Below are positions 44,709 through 56,216 of a stretch of DNA of 64,000 nt, in pieces (the stretch's first letter is position 1; every line of letters begins with the position of its first letter). Made by a program: the position numbers and the translations under genes. The notes beneath the pieces are model-generated. The model was given only the letters and a program-made list of their open reading frames with translations, made no database searches and was not told where the DNA came from. Where the stretch lies: NCBI RefSeq assembly GCF_901000735.1, contig NC_081542.1, forward strand, positions 32,073,871 through 32,137,870. The letters run 5' to 3'. This DNA is from Corylus avellana (lineage: Eukaryota > Streptophyta > Magnoliopsida > Fagales > Betulaceae).

Positions 44709-45176
44709 CTCAACATCATCTTGGTAATCATCTCTTGTTAAAAATTTTAGTACTCCTAGCATTTCTTTTTAAGATTTTTGGTAGTTAGAGTTAGGGACAA
44801 GAAAAAGGGTAAGAGCATATGAAAATAAAGAGCTAGTGTTTATGATCTGTGAGACATGAAAATGGTATGGGCATCGTGGAAACATTTGATAAATTTTCGA
44901 TTACACTACGAGCTTCACTTGAATTATCACATTTTGATCTTTTTGGGATATTTGGGTAAATATATTGAACTTACATTTTAGCTTATGTCTTTTGAGTAGA
45001 TTGGGTATGTATATGCATTTTGTCATATAATAATATTTGGTATGACATCAATAAGGATCTTGAGATGTAAATGACAAAAGACATAAGAATTGTTTGTTTT
45101 GAGACATTGGGGTTCAATTTTGAAGCATAATTTTTATTAGAGAACATAAAGATGACTGATGCGAATTAATATAGTT

Positions 45177-45282
45177 TTTTTCTTTTGACATGTCCACACA
45201 AAAAGAGGGAGGGGTGAATCGAACTAGTAACCTCCGTTTCATAAGGCGTGATTCACAGCTGTTGTACTACCCTTTGAGAACA
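45177..45282 (-). mobile_element. tRNA-derived SINE, copy 2
   Basis: Same family as 25873-25980: on the minus strand it contains a box A-like GGGTAGTACAACAGC and box B AGTTCGATTC, ending TGTGTGGACATGTC plus A-tail. A degenerate 13-bp duplication flanks it (AATTAATATAGTT at 45164-45176, AATTAACACAGTT at 45283-45295; 11 of 13 match). Confidence 0.75.
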
Positions 45283-45844
45283 AATTAACACAGTTAGCGA
45301 TCACTCATTTGTGTACCAATTTCCTACTACATACTATCACATTGATTGGAGATCCATATCGATAATGTAGTGTAACGACTTCCAAGTTCAATTTCAATGT
45401 TTTTTTTAAACCGAATCATCTAAGGTGTTATCATATAGCTTATTGATGAATACATGTTGGCTGAAATATTGTTGAGTGATCATTTTTTATTGGGCTTATA
45501 AACCTTAACTATTTAAGATTTGGATTCCTATTTAATGTAGTAGACCGTATGTAGACCAAAAACCTTAATAGGAATTTAGGGCCAGCTCCACCCTTGAGCG
45601 GATTAGGCCACCTGATGTCCTCAATTGAAAAATATTAATGAAGATTTATTCCATAAAAAATATTTAAGGCCCTAATTGCAGTCAATATTCTTTAATTGAG
45701 GCCCCAAATTATAGTAAATAAGTAATCAATAAATACATTAATATCATTCGATACCAACATTCCATTCTTGAAAGAAGTCTTACAAAAATTGATAGGGTTA
45801 AATAAGAAAATCAAATAATATATTAATATTAAAGTTATTCTTAA

Positions 45845-46042
45845 ATAAAATTCATTCTCACGTTGTACGTTGTGGATTCGGCTTACCTGCAGTAGACCAA
45901 ACTACCTCATGGTTTACCGCTGGGATTTTTCTAAGGGTTTATTAACCTTTAGAAGTGTAACGTAAATTAAAAAATTAAATAAAATAAAATTAGTTCTCAT
46001 GTTGAACGTTGTGTATTTGGCTTACCTGCAGTAGACCAAACT
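45845..46042. repeat. Duplicated block around GGCTTACCTGCAGTAGACC
   Basis: Two copies of a roughly 65-bp segment (about 45845-45906 and 45975-46042) share GGCTTACCTGCAGTAGACC and the preceding ACGTTGTG region. No function recognised. The rest of 44709-46640 shows no gene. Confidence 0.5.
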
Positions 46043-46682
46043 AACGTAAATTACAAAAACAACAAAAAACACTCCGTCAAAAAATCCTGTTTAACTCCCA
46101 TCAAATTCTTTTTTTTTTTTTCTTTTTCTTTTTTTTTTCTACCCAAACCCCAAGCCTTTTGTCATGGAGTTCTTAAAACTTTAAGCAATTGTGTTTTCAT
46201 CCAAAACAGCATTATACTCCATAAAGTAGAGCCGATCATCAACAATGAATGATGTGTATATATAAACAAATTAAACAAAGATCAATAAAAATGTGATTAT
46301 TTATTTATTTTATTTTATTTTTGAAAGAGAAAACATTCCATACTTTTTTCATTGATAAAAAGTTGCGAGCAAGGCTCTTACAAACAAAGCAAAAAGCTCT
46401 AAAGCAAATCATAACCGAAGCTAAAGTTACAATTAACCAATCAAGTCCAATCAAAGACCACATCATCCGCTAATCCATGAATATTCAACAGGTTTAACCA
46501 CAGATCTACACCAAAAAGACACAAACTAATGCATAGATAGCGCTTATTCCTCGGCCCTGAGAGCAAAGAACCCCCAAGCCGAAACTCATCCTCCTCGACC
46601 CGAAAGCTAAGATATCGTTCACATCCACAACCCAAGAATATCGTAAAAATGCGATTATTATATCAATTTGCATGACGAAAAG

Positions 46683-47903
46683 TCAAAATTGATGAGATTT
46701 CCGATCATCAATGGTGATCTAGAACCCAAAAAATTTTTGGATTGGGTGTTGGATGTTGAAAAGGTTCTTGAATTCAACATGGTGCCCGATGAACGATGAG
46801 TCTGTTTGGTGGTACGCACATTCCGAGGAAGAGTTGGTGCGTTGTGGCAACAACTGAAGAAAACTAGGATGCGGCAAGGCAAATTGAAGATCAATAGTTG
46901 GAAGAAACTATTGAAATATATGCGAGTCGCTTTCTTGCCCCATAGTTATACCATGGGCCAAAAGTCACAAAATTGAAGACAATGGACTATGGCTGTGACA
47001 AGGAAAATAGAAAATTCCTACAAAAAAGAGGTAGTTAGGGAAACATGGAGTGAGGTGAAGAATCCACGACAGGCCAATTGGACCCCTACTTACCAACCAC
47101 AAATCCATAAACCGAATCCATATTCTATGGAGGAGGGAAAAGAATTTGTGGATGGAGGGTTTTAGGAATCCAAATTCATTGATGAAGCGTTCCGACATGA
47201 AAAAGTTGAAGATCCTTCGCAAGGATTTGTGGCTTGGGATTCCCGACCAACCTATAATGAGGAGCGCGAAGAAGATGATTCATGGGAAGAGGAAAAACCC
47301 TTGTAGGAGCATGAAGAAGATGGGTTTTATTCCATGTTTGACGGCCTCTACCCCGAAGAAGATGACCAATTGGACGGGGAAGAATACGAAGAAGGGTTTT
47401 TTCCCATGTTGAACGGCCTTTACCCCGAAGATGATCAATTGGAAGAGGAAGAGCCCACGAATGACATCGTCGATTATGAAGAGGGTGGTGAAGACCTTTC
47501 AGGTGAAGTGCCGCCTAATTTTAACGGTGAAGAAGTTGATTATGTTGATTTCCTTGGTGTTGAAGATATTTTAAATTCTCCTAACGAAGATTATGGTGAG
47601 TTTTATGAGGACAAGGAAAATTATATGTTCCAAAGGGAAACAATAGCTAACCAATTCTTGAGTATTTTCATGGCACGTGAAAGGGAAAAGGAGCGAGAGA
47701 AGTACGGCAAATCCGTAGTGTTGCCAAGTGGTGTGTGGGGCCGTCACGACAACCGTCAAGGTATTCCAATGATGAGGAGCATCACACTTATTATGACGTG
47801 TTGTCTTGTTTTGATCTTGAGGACAAGCGAGTGGAACGAGTTGATAGGGCATCTGAATGACCATGGAAAGAACCGGCCGAATTCGAGGACGAATTCTCTC
47901 TAA
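46683..47903 (+). pseudogene. Gypsy-type gag remnant with acidic repeat
   Basis: The N-terminal part reads IINGDLEPKKFLDWVLDVEK, then after a stop VVRTFRGRVGALWQQLKKTR and SWKKLLKYMRVAFLPHSYTM, the retrotransposon gag core. A deletion and stops follow. The longest open part (47334-47903) is very acidic and carries two copies of a GLYPE(E)DDQL unit. No protease, RT or integrase follows: the frame runs straight into a polypurine tract and LTR. It looks like a gag-only, non-autonomous element, 5' end lost. Confidence 0.65.
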
Positions 47904-47914
47904 CAAGGAGAGAA

Positions 47915-48303
47915 TGATGCAGATTGCGTAGCTGTCAGTTTGTTTTATTTTCTAGACCGACTTTATATTGTTATTTTATTAGGGTTAGGGCTTTGGGAAT
48001 CTTTATTTCGTTATTTTATTAGGTTTAGGGTTTTTGGGGTTTTTATGTCATATTTTATTAGGTTTTGGGCAATAAATATATGCTTATAACCTCCAGAGAA
48101 TGGGAGTTTATGTTGTTTATTGAATTTTGTTGAATAAGAATTACTCATAGGTGAGTTTTCTTCATATTTTTTCTTGAAATCATAGGATAGACTCTATATT
48201 TTGAAAAAAATTCTCAGATTATTGATAGACTCAAAATCTAGAATTATATATCCGTTGCTTTATTGTTGTTCTTCGCTGCAGCCTACTAAGTCGCGCTGCA
48301 TCA
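47915..48303 (+). repeat. 3' LTR of the gag-only element
   Basis: 389 bp, starting TGATGCAGATTGCG and ending GCGCTGCATCA, so the ends are inverted copies (TGATGCAG/CTGCATCA). The purine tract AAGGAGAGAA directly precedes it. A matching 5' LTR was not seen in the window. Confidence 0.75.
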
Positions 48304-48306
48304 ATG

Positions 48307-48334
48307 TGCCACGTCACTAATTAGTGACGTGGCA
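48307..48334. repeat. Perfect 28-bp palindrome with two ACGT cores
   Basis: Half-site TGCCACGTCACTAA followed by its exact complement. Each half holds CCACGTCA, a bZIP-type (G/C-box hybrid) core. It is followed at 48361-48399 by a second hairpin with 13-bp arms (TTGACATGGCAAA). Confidence 0.8.
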
Positions 48335-48407
48335 AATTCAACACATCAATAAAGTTGTTATTGACATGGCAAAAAGTGGGTTACTGTTTGCCATGTCAAG
48401 AAAACTT

Positions 48408-49057
48408 GGAAAAATATATAATAAGTCCCTGAGTCAACCTTCCAAAATTTAAAATTCCCTGAGTTTTTTTTTTCAAAAATTTAATCCCTGGGTCAATTGA
48501 AATGACAGTAAAATCTCTGCCGTCAAAAATTTTTAACAGCTATTAGGACCAATCAAAACGCACCATTTTGCATGATTAAAATATTAATTTTTTATTTATT
48601 TAATTTAAAAAATTAAATCTAAAATTAAAAAATTAAATTAAAAAAAAATTAAAACAATTTAAGGGTGTGCCACCCCTGGCCACCTCCCAACCCCTATGGG
48701 GTGGCTTGCGGCCACCCCAAGGGTGGGTTGCCCACTCCTAGGGTGGCTTGCGGCCACCCCTAGAGGCCACCCCTTGCTTGGGTGGTGGCCAGGGGTGGCA
48801 GCACCACCCCCGGCCACCTTTCAATTTTTTCTTTTTAATTTTTAGATTTAAATTTTTTAATTAAATTAATAAAAAATTAATATTTTAATCAGGTCAAACG
48901 ATGCGTTTTGAGTGGCCCTAATGACTGTTAAAAAATTTTGACGGCATGGATTTTATTGTCATTTCAATTGACCCAGGAAGTAAATTTTCGAAAAAAAAAA
49001 ACTTAAGGAATTTTAACATTTGGAAGGTTGACTCAGGGACTTATTATACATTTTCCC
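48408..49057. mobile_element. Foldback MITE with arms of about 200 bp
   Basis: Ends GGAAAAATATATAATAAGTC and, reversed, GGGAAAATGTATAATAAGTC; both arms continue through CCCTGAGTCAACCTTCCAAA. The centre is rich in GGGTGGC/GCCACCC. Flanks AGAAAACTT and AAAAAACTT match at eight of nine bases. Confidence 0.85.
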
Positions 49058-49080
49058 AAAAAACTTCTATTTTTTATTAT

Positions 49081-49171
49081 GACATAAGTCATTCCGATGG
49101 AAGAGAGCAATTTGAACTAGTGATTTTTGCTCCATGAGGCTTAGTCTCCAGCCTATTAAATTACTCATTGG
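49081..49171 (-). mobile_element. tRNA-derived SINE, diverged copy 3
   Basis: On the minus strand GAGTAATTTAATAGGCTGG and CACTAGTTCAAATTGC line up with box A and box B of the copies at 25873 and 45177; the piece between them (CCTCATGGAGC) also matches. More diverged, no duplication seen. Confidence 0.5.
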
Positions 49172-49260
49172 AGACTAAAAGTTGATTTATTTTAAATGTG
49201 GATGAGAGAATGATAAAGAAAAGACAAATAACAATTATCATTTTGTTTTAACAAAAAGAA

Positions 49261-49686
49261 TGGGTTAATTTCCTTTTTAATACTTAGGTTTGCACCTTTT
49301 TTTTTTCTCACCTCGGGTTCAAATCCTAACACAAATGGTAGCTAACTTACGGGAAAAGACCAACTTAGTACCTCCATCACATTCTATTACACTCTGTCAC
49401 ACATGTCATCACATACAAATGCCTAGTGTCCTAAAAAAATAAAAATAACTAAAAAAAAAAATTAGGGTTTAGTTTTTTAATTGTTTTTTTAATTAATTAT
49501 TTTCACTTTTTTAGGACACATGGCATTTGTATGTGACGGCATATGGCAAACTAACGGAACTTAACAGAGGTAGTAAGTTGGTCTTTTCCTGTAAGTCATG
49601 CACGTACCATTTGTGATAACATTTGAACCCCAGCTAAAAATAAATAAAAATATGCAAATCTAGGTATTAAAAAGGTAATTAACCCT
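49261..49686. mobile_element. Foldback MITE
   Basis: Ends GGGTTAATTTCCTTTTTAAT and, reversed, AGGGTTAATTACCTTTTTAA, with arms that pair for most of 180 bp (GGTACTAACTT/AAGTTGGTC region). Flanks are A-rich, so the duplication is uncertain. Confidence 0.7.
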
Positions 49687-50093
49687 AAAAAAAAAAATGT
49701 TATCGTTCTTCCTGGTATTCTCATTATCCTACGTGGACGTGGATATTTTTTTTCTAAAAAAGAATATGAAAGACTAGTTGGATAAGATTTTTTTTTTTTT
49801 GCAGAAACAGTAGCATTCTTCTTTAATAAAAACAGAAATATGATATTTCATATTTTATTGTCATTTTCTCATCGTTCTAGTTCTCCGTTAATTTGGCATT
49901 GTTAATCTACCTTTAAATTAATTTTATTTTAAAAAATAAATAAAATTCAATAATATATTGAAAATGTAACGTTAATGAAAGAACCACAAGAGAATTCGAG
50001 ATAACGAGATCTATGTGTAAGAGTTTGATGGTGCTGGCCATGTACATGTGTGTAGAGCGTACACCCATGCAAACGTTTAATTGAATAAGAAAG

Positions 50094-50094
50094 T

Positions 50095-50135
<41 letters not shown>
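50094..50135. repeat. CA/TA compound microsatellite
   Basis: About ten CA units followed by about ten TA units. Similar TA or TA/GA tracts occur near 52705, 57070, 57890, 58329-58378, 60160 and 61415. Confidence 0.9.
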
Positions 50136-50262
50136 GAATTTTTTTCAAAAAAATGATGATACAAGAAAGATGCTGTAGGTGAGTTTTTGTGATTTTTTTT
50201 TAAATTATCCCAATATATTAGAAAGGGAAGCAGCTTTAGAGTAGCTGCTAAGAATGCTCTAA

Positions 50263-50503
50263 GGCTATGTTTGGAAAGGGCTCAAAAAAATGGATTCTAC
50301 TATTCCTCTCAAAATCAATCTTAACATTCTTACTTTATTTATCACATCAATCATTTTTTATTACTATTTAAATAAAAAAATTACTACAAAGTAAATTTTT
50401 TTTTTCCATTTTTTTATACATAATACTTTTATTTATTTTACTCCTATCAATCAAATCTACCACGGTTTTGGTCCGCGTCATTTCTTTTCCCAAAAACAAA
50501 GCC
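50263..50503 (+). mobile_element. Tourist-like MITE, copy 2
   Basis: Ends GGCTATGTTTGGAAAGGG and, reversed, GGCTTTGTTTTTGGGAAAAG, with perfect TAA flanks (50260-50262 and 50504-50506). It shares the interior ATTACTATTTAAATAAAAAA with copies 1 and 3. Confidence 0.85.
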
Positions 50504-50779
50504 TAAAGGATTGTAAATGTCATACCCATCAACAGTTTATGTTTTGTTTCAATATTTATTGGTAAAAGTGATTTAGTAAAGAAGCGACATGGTTTGTGTT
50601 GTACACCTACGTGACTACAAGAAATCATAATATGTTTGCGTAAATAATTTAAAGAGGAGAAATGTTACTTTTGGGCGTTTTTTCAATCTTAGAAGAATAT
50701 CATTTAATAAAAAAAAAAATTGTGTAATAAATTTGTTTGAAGGTAAATTTTGTTTTTAAGAGTAGTGACATTTTTATTT

Positions 50780-51190
50780 TGTAATTTTACTTTAAATCTT
50801 TGAATTATTATACGATTTGAAAAACTTTTCAAATTTCAAAAGCTCTCTAAACTTTCAATTATAATCAATTTAAACCCTTCTATTAGATTTTAAACATTAA
50901 AAAGTAAAACAATGACATTCATACTCCTAACTTTTTTATAAAACTTCAAATTTAGCCTTTATTTCAAATTAAAAAATAAATAAATAAAAAAAAAAAATTT
51001 TAAAAAAAAGAGTCAAGAATATTTTAGCATTTTTAAGAGTAAATTAAGAATGAAAGTTAACTGCTAAATATCACAAAAAAATTTAAATTAACTGTAATTA
51101 AAAGTTCATAAATTTGAATTAAAAAAATTTACAGTTTGAAGAGGTTACTCAAATAGCGTATAATTCCAAGTCTAAAGTCAAACTATTCCT
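50780..51190. repeat. Diverged foldback sequence
   Basis: The start AATTTTACTTTAAATCTTTG and, from the right, AGTTTGACTTTAGACTTGG are related and the arms pair loosely around an A/T-rich centre. Probably an old foldback MITE. Confidence 0.4.
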
Positions 51191-51672
51191 TATTTTTTTA
51201 ATTTCTTTAATCCCAGGTAGATATTTTCACTCGTGTTGTCACACGTGTCATCAAAGCTGGGAGAGAATTTTTTTTAAAATTAATTAATTAAATTGAAATA
51301 AAGGACAGTACCCGATTTTATTTATTTTCCCTAAAGATGATTTCGACCCCACGCAAAACAAAGGCATGCTGTTGGGCATCATCTTTGTGCTCAGCTAATT
51401 CTGGTTAAAATGATTTGATGTGACCATTCAAGCCCCTCCATGCCAAACCAAACATCCCCGCCCCCACCCCCCACTCTTCTCCACCATATTTCTTTCCTTT
51501 TTCTTTTCTGTGGTGGGAATATCTTCCCATTTCCAGAGCTTCTTGATTCTTCCACGGAGGAAATCTATCGAAAATAATAAATAGCATAATAAAAAGATAA
51601 AATTAATTCATGCCCACGCACATTACACTAATTAATTAAAACCCCACCCCCCCCACGACATCCTTTCACATA

Positions 51673-52347
51673 TTAGTTCAGCACAGATAGCTGCATCAAC
51701 GAGCTTCTGGAATCCGATGAACCTCCGACGGCCGTCACAACTACAACCCCATTTGAGTCCGACATCTCTACATGACCCAAGCCGCCATTAACGGTCTCCA
51801 GTACTTGTGGCTTCCTACGCTTCCTTTTCTCATACGCAATCCCTCTCGCCTTTGCCTGAGCGTCCCTCACTTCCCTAAGGTACAGCCTCACGGCACGCGC
51901 GCCAAACGGGTTGGTCTCCGGCTTCCCGCCGTTTTCTTCGAAGGCTGCGCGGAGGCGGCCGATGAGAGCGTCAAGGCTGCCCCATGCTTGTCGCAGCGGG
52001 CAAGGGCAGGGTGCTGGCGGGTGAGGGTGCCCGAAGAACGGGCAGAGGTCAGCGTGGACCTTCGTCTTCCCGAATTGGTCCAGGTACCGGAGAAACTCCA
52101 GAACATGGGCGCCGCTGCAACGGGAGAGAGTCAAGGGCGGGCGGTGGTTCTTCAGGTACTGCACAAACGTGTTCCAGTCCCGCCGCTTCTGGGACTCGTA
52201 CCGGCTCAGCATCGGCGGAGATGGTGCGATCAACGCCTCGTGGTGGGCTCTCTGGGTGGTCCCCGAAGAAGTGCTGTTCGTTGAGCCGCTGCACCGACTG
52301 AGAGAGGCCGAGGCCGCCGCCGCCGCCGCAGCAACAGCAGCCGACAT
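51673..52347 (-). CDS. ALOG-domain (LSH family) transcription factor
   Basis: 224 codons, single exon, ATG at 52347. After an Ala/Ser-rich N-terminus, residues 48-176 form the ALOG domain: [40 protein letters not shown], the Cys/His insert [20 protein letters not shown] that makes a zinc ribbon, then [26 protein letters not shown] at 174-179 is the nuclear signal. ALOG proteins (LSH1-10, rice G1/TAW1) derive from a tyrosine-recombinase-like DNA-binding fold and act in meristem, organ-boundary and light-growth control. The C-terminal tail is short and Ser/Val-rich. High local G+C and CpG set the coding region apart from its AT-rich surroundings. I cannot say which LSH member it is. Confidence 0.95.
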   Translation of the reverse strand: MSAAVAAAAAAASASLSRCSGSTNSTSSGTTQRAHHEALIAPSPPMLSRYESQKRRDWNTFVQYLKNHRPPLTLSRCSGAHVLEFLRYLDQFGKTKVHADLCPFFGHPHPPAPCPCPLRQAWGSLDALIGRLRAAFEENGGKPETNPFGARAVRLYLREVRDAQAKARGIAYEKRKRRKPQVLETVNGGLGHVEMSDSNGVVVVTAVGGSSDSRSSLMQLSVLN

Positions 52348-52451
52348 GTTAAGTTATGGTTCTTTCTTGTTGGGATGCCTACGAGGAGCTTGTAAAAAGA
52401 CCTGTATGAAAAAAGAAGGAGGCTATGGGAAGCATATGGAAGAGCAAGGGA

Positions 52452-52460
52452 GGATATATA
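52452..52460 (-). promoter_or_regulatory. Candidate TATA box of the ALOG gene
   Basis: CTATATATC on the minus strand about 105 bp before the ATG, in a CTTCCTATATATCCTCCC context. Position and pyrimidine-rich surroundings suit a plant core promoter; no start site evidence. Confidence 0.4.
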
Positions 52461-52705
52461 GGAAGCCAAAGGGAACAAAAGAGGGGCCCATGCATTAGAG
52501 AGGAAGAGGAAGAAGACAGTCTGAAAATGGATGACTTGAAAGGTCACGTCAAAATTTTCACCTGCTCTCAATCAATCTCTCTCTTTTGGCACCTTACTCT
52601 TACTGGACCTGTACTGGTTAATCCTGAAAAGTCCATTTAAACTTGACAACTCTTGTAGTTGTACATGCGACGTGACTCGCCGGTAACCTTGGAATTCAAT
52701 TCACC

Positions 52706-52736
<31 letters not shown>

Positions 52737-53126
52737 GTCCAAATCATTGCATACTTTTAAGTCGCGATCTTCAATCAATAGAACTATTTTTTACGACAAT
52801 AACTATACTTATTTATATTCTTAATTCGAACGGAGAATTAACTAGTTCAAACTAGACAGTGTAAGAAGCAAAATCAAGTGAGACGTATTCGTCCGTTCCA
52901 AGTTACGTTGTAAGTTAAGTTTGAACTGAAGTTCTTTGAAGCTTGATAGAGATATGAAGATCATTTCCGAGCTATTTGTTCCAAGTTCTATTTTAAGCCG
53001 TGTCCGAACTGAACCTATTCCATGGTTTTTCACAAGAATCCTTGTTTTAGTGCGTAAACCTAGCACAGTTCGAACCGAAAAATAACCAATTTGAACTTAT
53101 CAATCTTGTTTTCATGTAGAAAGAAA

Positions 53127-54915
53127 AACATGATTCTTATTGTTTGTTTTTAAAATTTTGCATTATATTGACATATACCTATTCAATACGCATTCTATGT
53201 GTTGTTTGGGGTTTTAGGCTATATTTTTCATATTCTTTTAATTTCATTTTAAAAATACTAATGCGGCATATTGGACAAATGTCTGTCCCTGATAGGTTTG
53301 ATGTATTTAACCTTATTTATAATTTCTTTTATTAAAAAAGTATTTATATTTACATTTATAATTTTCTTTTTGTTCTTTTTTTTTTAATATCCTTTTATTA
53401 AAGGGGATACATATTGCCTTTTATTAGGTATGACGCAGCATAGCCGTTACAAATTTAAAGAAAGATGGATGAAATTATTTATTTGATAATTGTTCTAACC
53501 TTAGCGAGTAAATCATAAAACTTAAACCTTACATAGTAAATTAATAAAAAGTGATACCTCAGGGACCTCGGAATATTTTTCCAACAAAAAAAAAAAAAAT
53601 TACTTGTCATTGCTTTCTTTTATTTATTTTTTAGTTAATTTCATAATAAGTTTATTATTCCAAAAAAATTTGACATTAAATTCAAATCAATGCTAATAAG
53701 TTTAAATTAAGTCATAATTTTTTATTATTTCAAAAAGTCATTGTAATCTAACAGAAACTTATATAAATATACTTAAACCTAATTTAACACTAAAAAAAAA
53801 AAATACTAATAATAGATGGTATTTTGATAGTTAAAAATCTCACAAACGGTAATTCATACACAAAACCCCACACCGTAAAAAGGGTCTAATATATATGTTT
53901 ACCCTTTTGCAGTTTTGTGGGTCTAGTGTACCAAAAATATCTATTACTATTATTTACATAAAGGGGAATTTTAGGTTTTTTTTTTTTTTTTCTCAGTGTA
54001 TTTATTTATTTTTTTTGGTCTTAGGTGAATATTATTTTTTAAAAAAATAAAAAATAAATTGTCTTTTATTTTTCTCACTTAAATTTTAGAAAATAATACA
54101 TACCTAAGACTATGAGAACACCAAGAATCCAAGAAAATATAAGGAGAACACTTAATATTTTTCTTACATAAAACATAATAAATAAATAAAACTTGTAAGC
54201 TTAAGTGAGTCTCCAAATGTAGTTTAATTAACAAAAAATAAACTTATAATCAATGGAAATGTACACATATAAGCCGTGAAGGAAATAAAGCAGCCCACAT
54301 CTTGGCCAAAGAAGCTTTGATTTTTTCAGAAGATAGAGTTTGGGGGGAGATGATTCCAGATTGTATCAAACAGATCATTGTCACAGAGCAAAACGCTCTG
54401 GCTTGATTATACCCACAAAGTGTTTTCTCACTCTTGTGTTTTTCTAATTATTATCAATGAGAAATTTCGACATTTACTAAAAAAAAATGTAGTTTAATTA
54501 AGCTTATATTACTTTTACTCTTAATAGTTAATACTCATTATATCATGATAACTGATAGGGAACTACTTTGAAAATGGTTTCTTTTTTTAATAATTATTTT
54601 ATGTTTTAAAGAATTGCTTTCTAAAATGTGGATACCACATTTGAAAAAATTTATACGGGTCACATCTAAAAAACTCATTTCAATAACTACTTTGAAAAAT
54701 ATTTCTAAAATTATTTTCTCAAAACATATAAAAAAACAAAAAGAAAATTTGGGTTATAGGAGGCCATCCTCCACATGCCGGTGGTAGCCACCAACAGATC
54801 TAGCGGCCACTACGATTACCACCAAACAATTAGATAGATTCGATGGCCACACCGTGGCCGCCAAAACATGTCGTTTTGGGAGCGATAACTTATTATTGGT
54901 TTGCCTATAAACATG
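53127..54915. repeat. Inverted repeat 1, left arm
   Basis: Pairs with 55645-58010 in the opposite direction. Matching landmarks: GTTTTTAAAATTTTGCATTA (53147) with TAATGCGAAATTTTAAAAAC (57977); AATACTAATGCGGCATA (53256); CTCCAAATGTAGTTTAATTA (54211); AATTAGATAGATTCGATGGCC (near 54828). It carries a 5'-truncated LINE (54231-54484) that the other arm lacks. No gene. Confidence 0.85.
54231..54484 (+). mobile_element. 5'-truncated LINE with 16-bp duplication
   Basis: It encodes the last residues of a LINE RNase H (HISREGNKAAHILAKEAL, ending EQNALA and stop), followed by a short 3' UTR and A-run. Target duplication AAATGTAGTTTAATTA at 54215-54230 and 54485-54500. The opposite arm of the inverted repeat (near 56815-56840) has one uninterrupted copy of the site. 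It is a different subfamily from the full LINE at 28946-34936. Confidence 0.9.
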
Positions 54916-55644
54916 GCTTTGTACATAAATTCAACTAAATGTACATAAAATGCAACTTACAAAAAAAAAAAAAAAAAAATGAGAAGCAAATGGATTTCAT
55001 TATTTTGTGAGTAATAGAAATAGAGGGGAATCCTTTAAAGAAGGAATTATAGGGAAAAGAAAGAAAAATAAATAAAAGTGAATTAAGTGATAAGATAAAG
55101 GAGTACTCAGATCATTGGATTGAGAGAGAGAAGTGAGTGTGCAATGACGACATTTTATCCTTTCTTTGGCTTGCTTTAATTGAGTTTGGGGGTGGGATGT
55201 TACATCTTGTCGAGACGTCAAATCCTTTCTTTTCTTTTTTGTCCACTGCTGCTTTCCATCCATCAATCAATCAATCACACTCACCAGCTGCCTTATAAAT
55301 CTTGTCAGTTTTAGCTTTACCCTTTGCAATTGCCTCTTTCATATGCAATCCCCTCCATCTCATTTCTGGTCGAGTAATGAAACTACCATCCATATTTAGC
55401 TCTTTCTGAATCCTGACGTGCAACCATGGCAAAAATGGGTTGGGGAAGTCGGGTTTGGATTGGCTTGTTTTACCTGTTAATCTGTTTAGATTGACAAGAA
55501 TTCGACCTGTTTAATAAATTGGTTAAACATGTTGACCCAAATATAATACGCTAATTTAATGTGTGATACGATACGACCCGTGTAACATGTTTAATTAACA
55601 AATCGTATTGAGTTGATACAACCTGACACGAATATCCTAATTTT
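54916..55644. other. Spacer between the arms of inverted repeat 1
   Basis: About 730 bp with no recognised gene. It contains an A-run, CAATCAATCAATCA, and a stretch with GACCTGTTTAATAAATTGG-type motifs resembling hAT or LTR remnants. Confidence 0.4.
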
Positions 55645-55893
55645 TATAGACAAAATAATAATTAAGTTATCACTCCTAAAATGACATTTTCTAGCTGTCA
55701 TTGCGTGGCCATCGAATCTGTCTAATTGTTTGGTGGTAGTCATAGTGGTTGTTAGATCTGTCGGTGGCTGCCACCCGCCTATAGAGGACAGCCTCCTATA
55801 ACCCAATTTTGCTTTCTGTTTCTTATGCGTATTGAGAAAATAATTTCAAAAATACTTTTCAAAGTAGTTATTCAAGCGAGTTGGGAAAACCTA

Positions 55894-56166
55894 ACCCCTT
55901 GTTTGGTAAAGGAGTTGGAATTGACTTAGACACTGATCATTACCATTTTCCAAAAAAATTAACATAAAAAACATTTTCATTTTTTCACTTTTTATATCAC
56001 ATCATTCATTTTTTATTATTATTCAAATAAAAAAATCACTACAAAACAAAACTTTTTCAATTTTTCATACCACTTTTTCACTTTTTTACTTTTTTATACA
56101 AAACATTTTTTTTTTTTTTCACATCAACTACAATGTCTAGGCCAACCCGTTTATCAAACACCACCC
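55894..56166 (+). mobile_element. Tourist-like MITE, copy 3
   Basis: Ends CCCCTTGTTTGGTAAAGG and, reversed, GGGTGGTGTTTGATAAACGG; the interior ATTATTCAAATAAAAAAATC matches copies 1 and 2. Left flank TAA, right flank eroded. The segment is absent from the left arm of the inverted repeat. Confidence 0.7.
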
Positions 56167-56216
56167 AAATGTGGTCTACACATTTTAGAAAACTATTCTT
56201 TACAACATAAAATAAT

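Noticed and set aside
51772..52301. Long plus-strand frames opposite the ALOG gene
   Set aside because: Antisense shadows produced by the GC-rich coding sequence of the ALOG gene.
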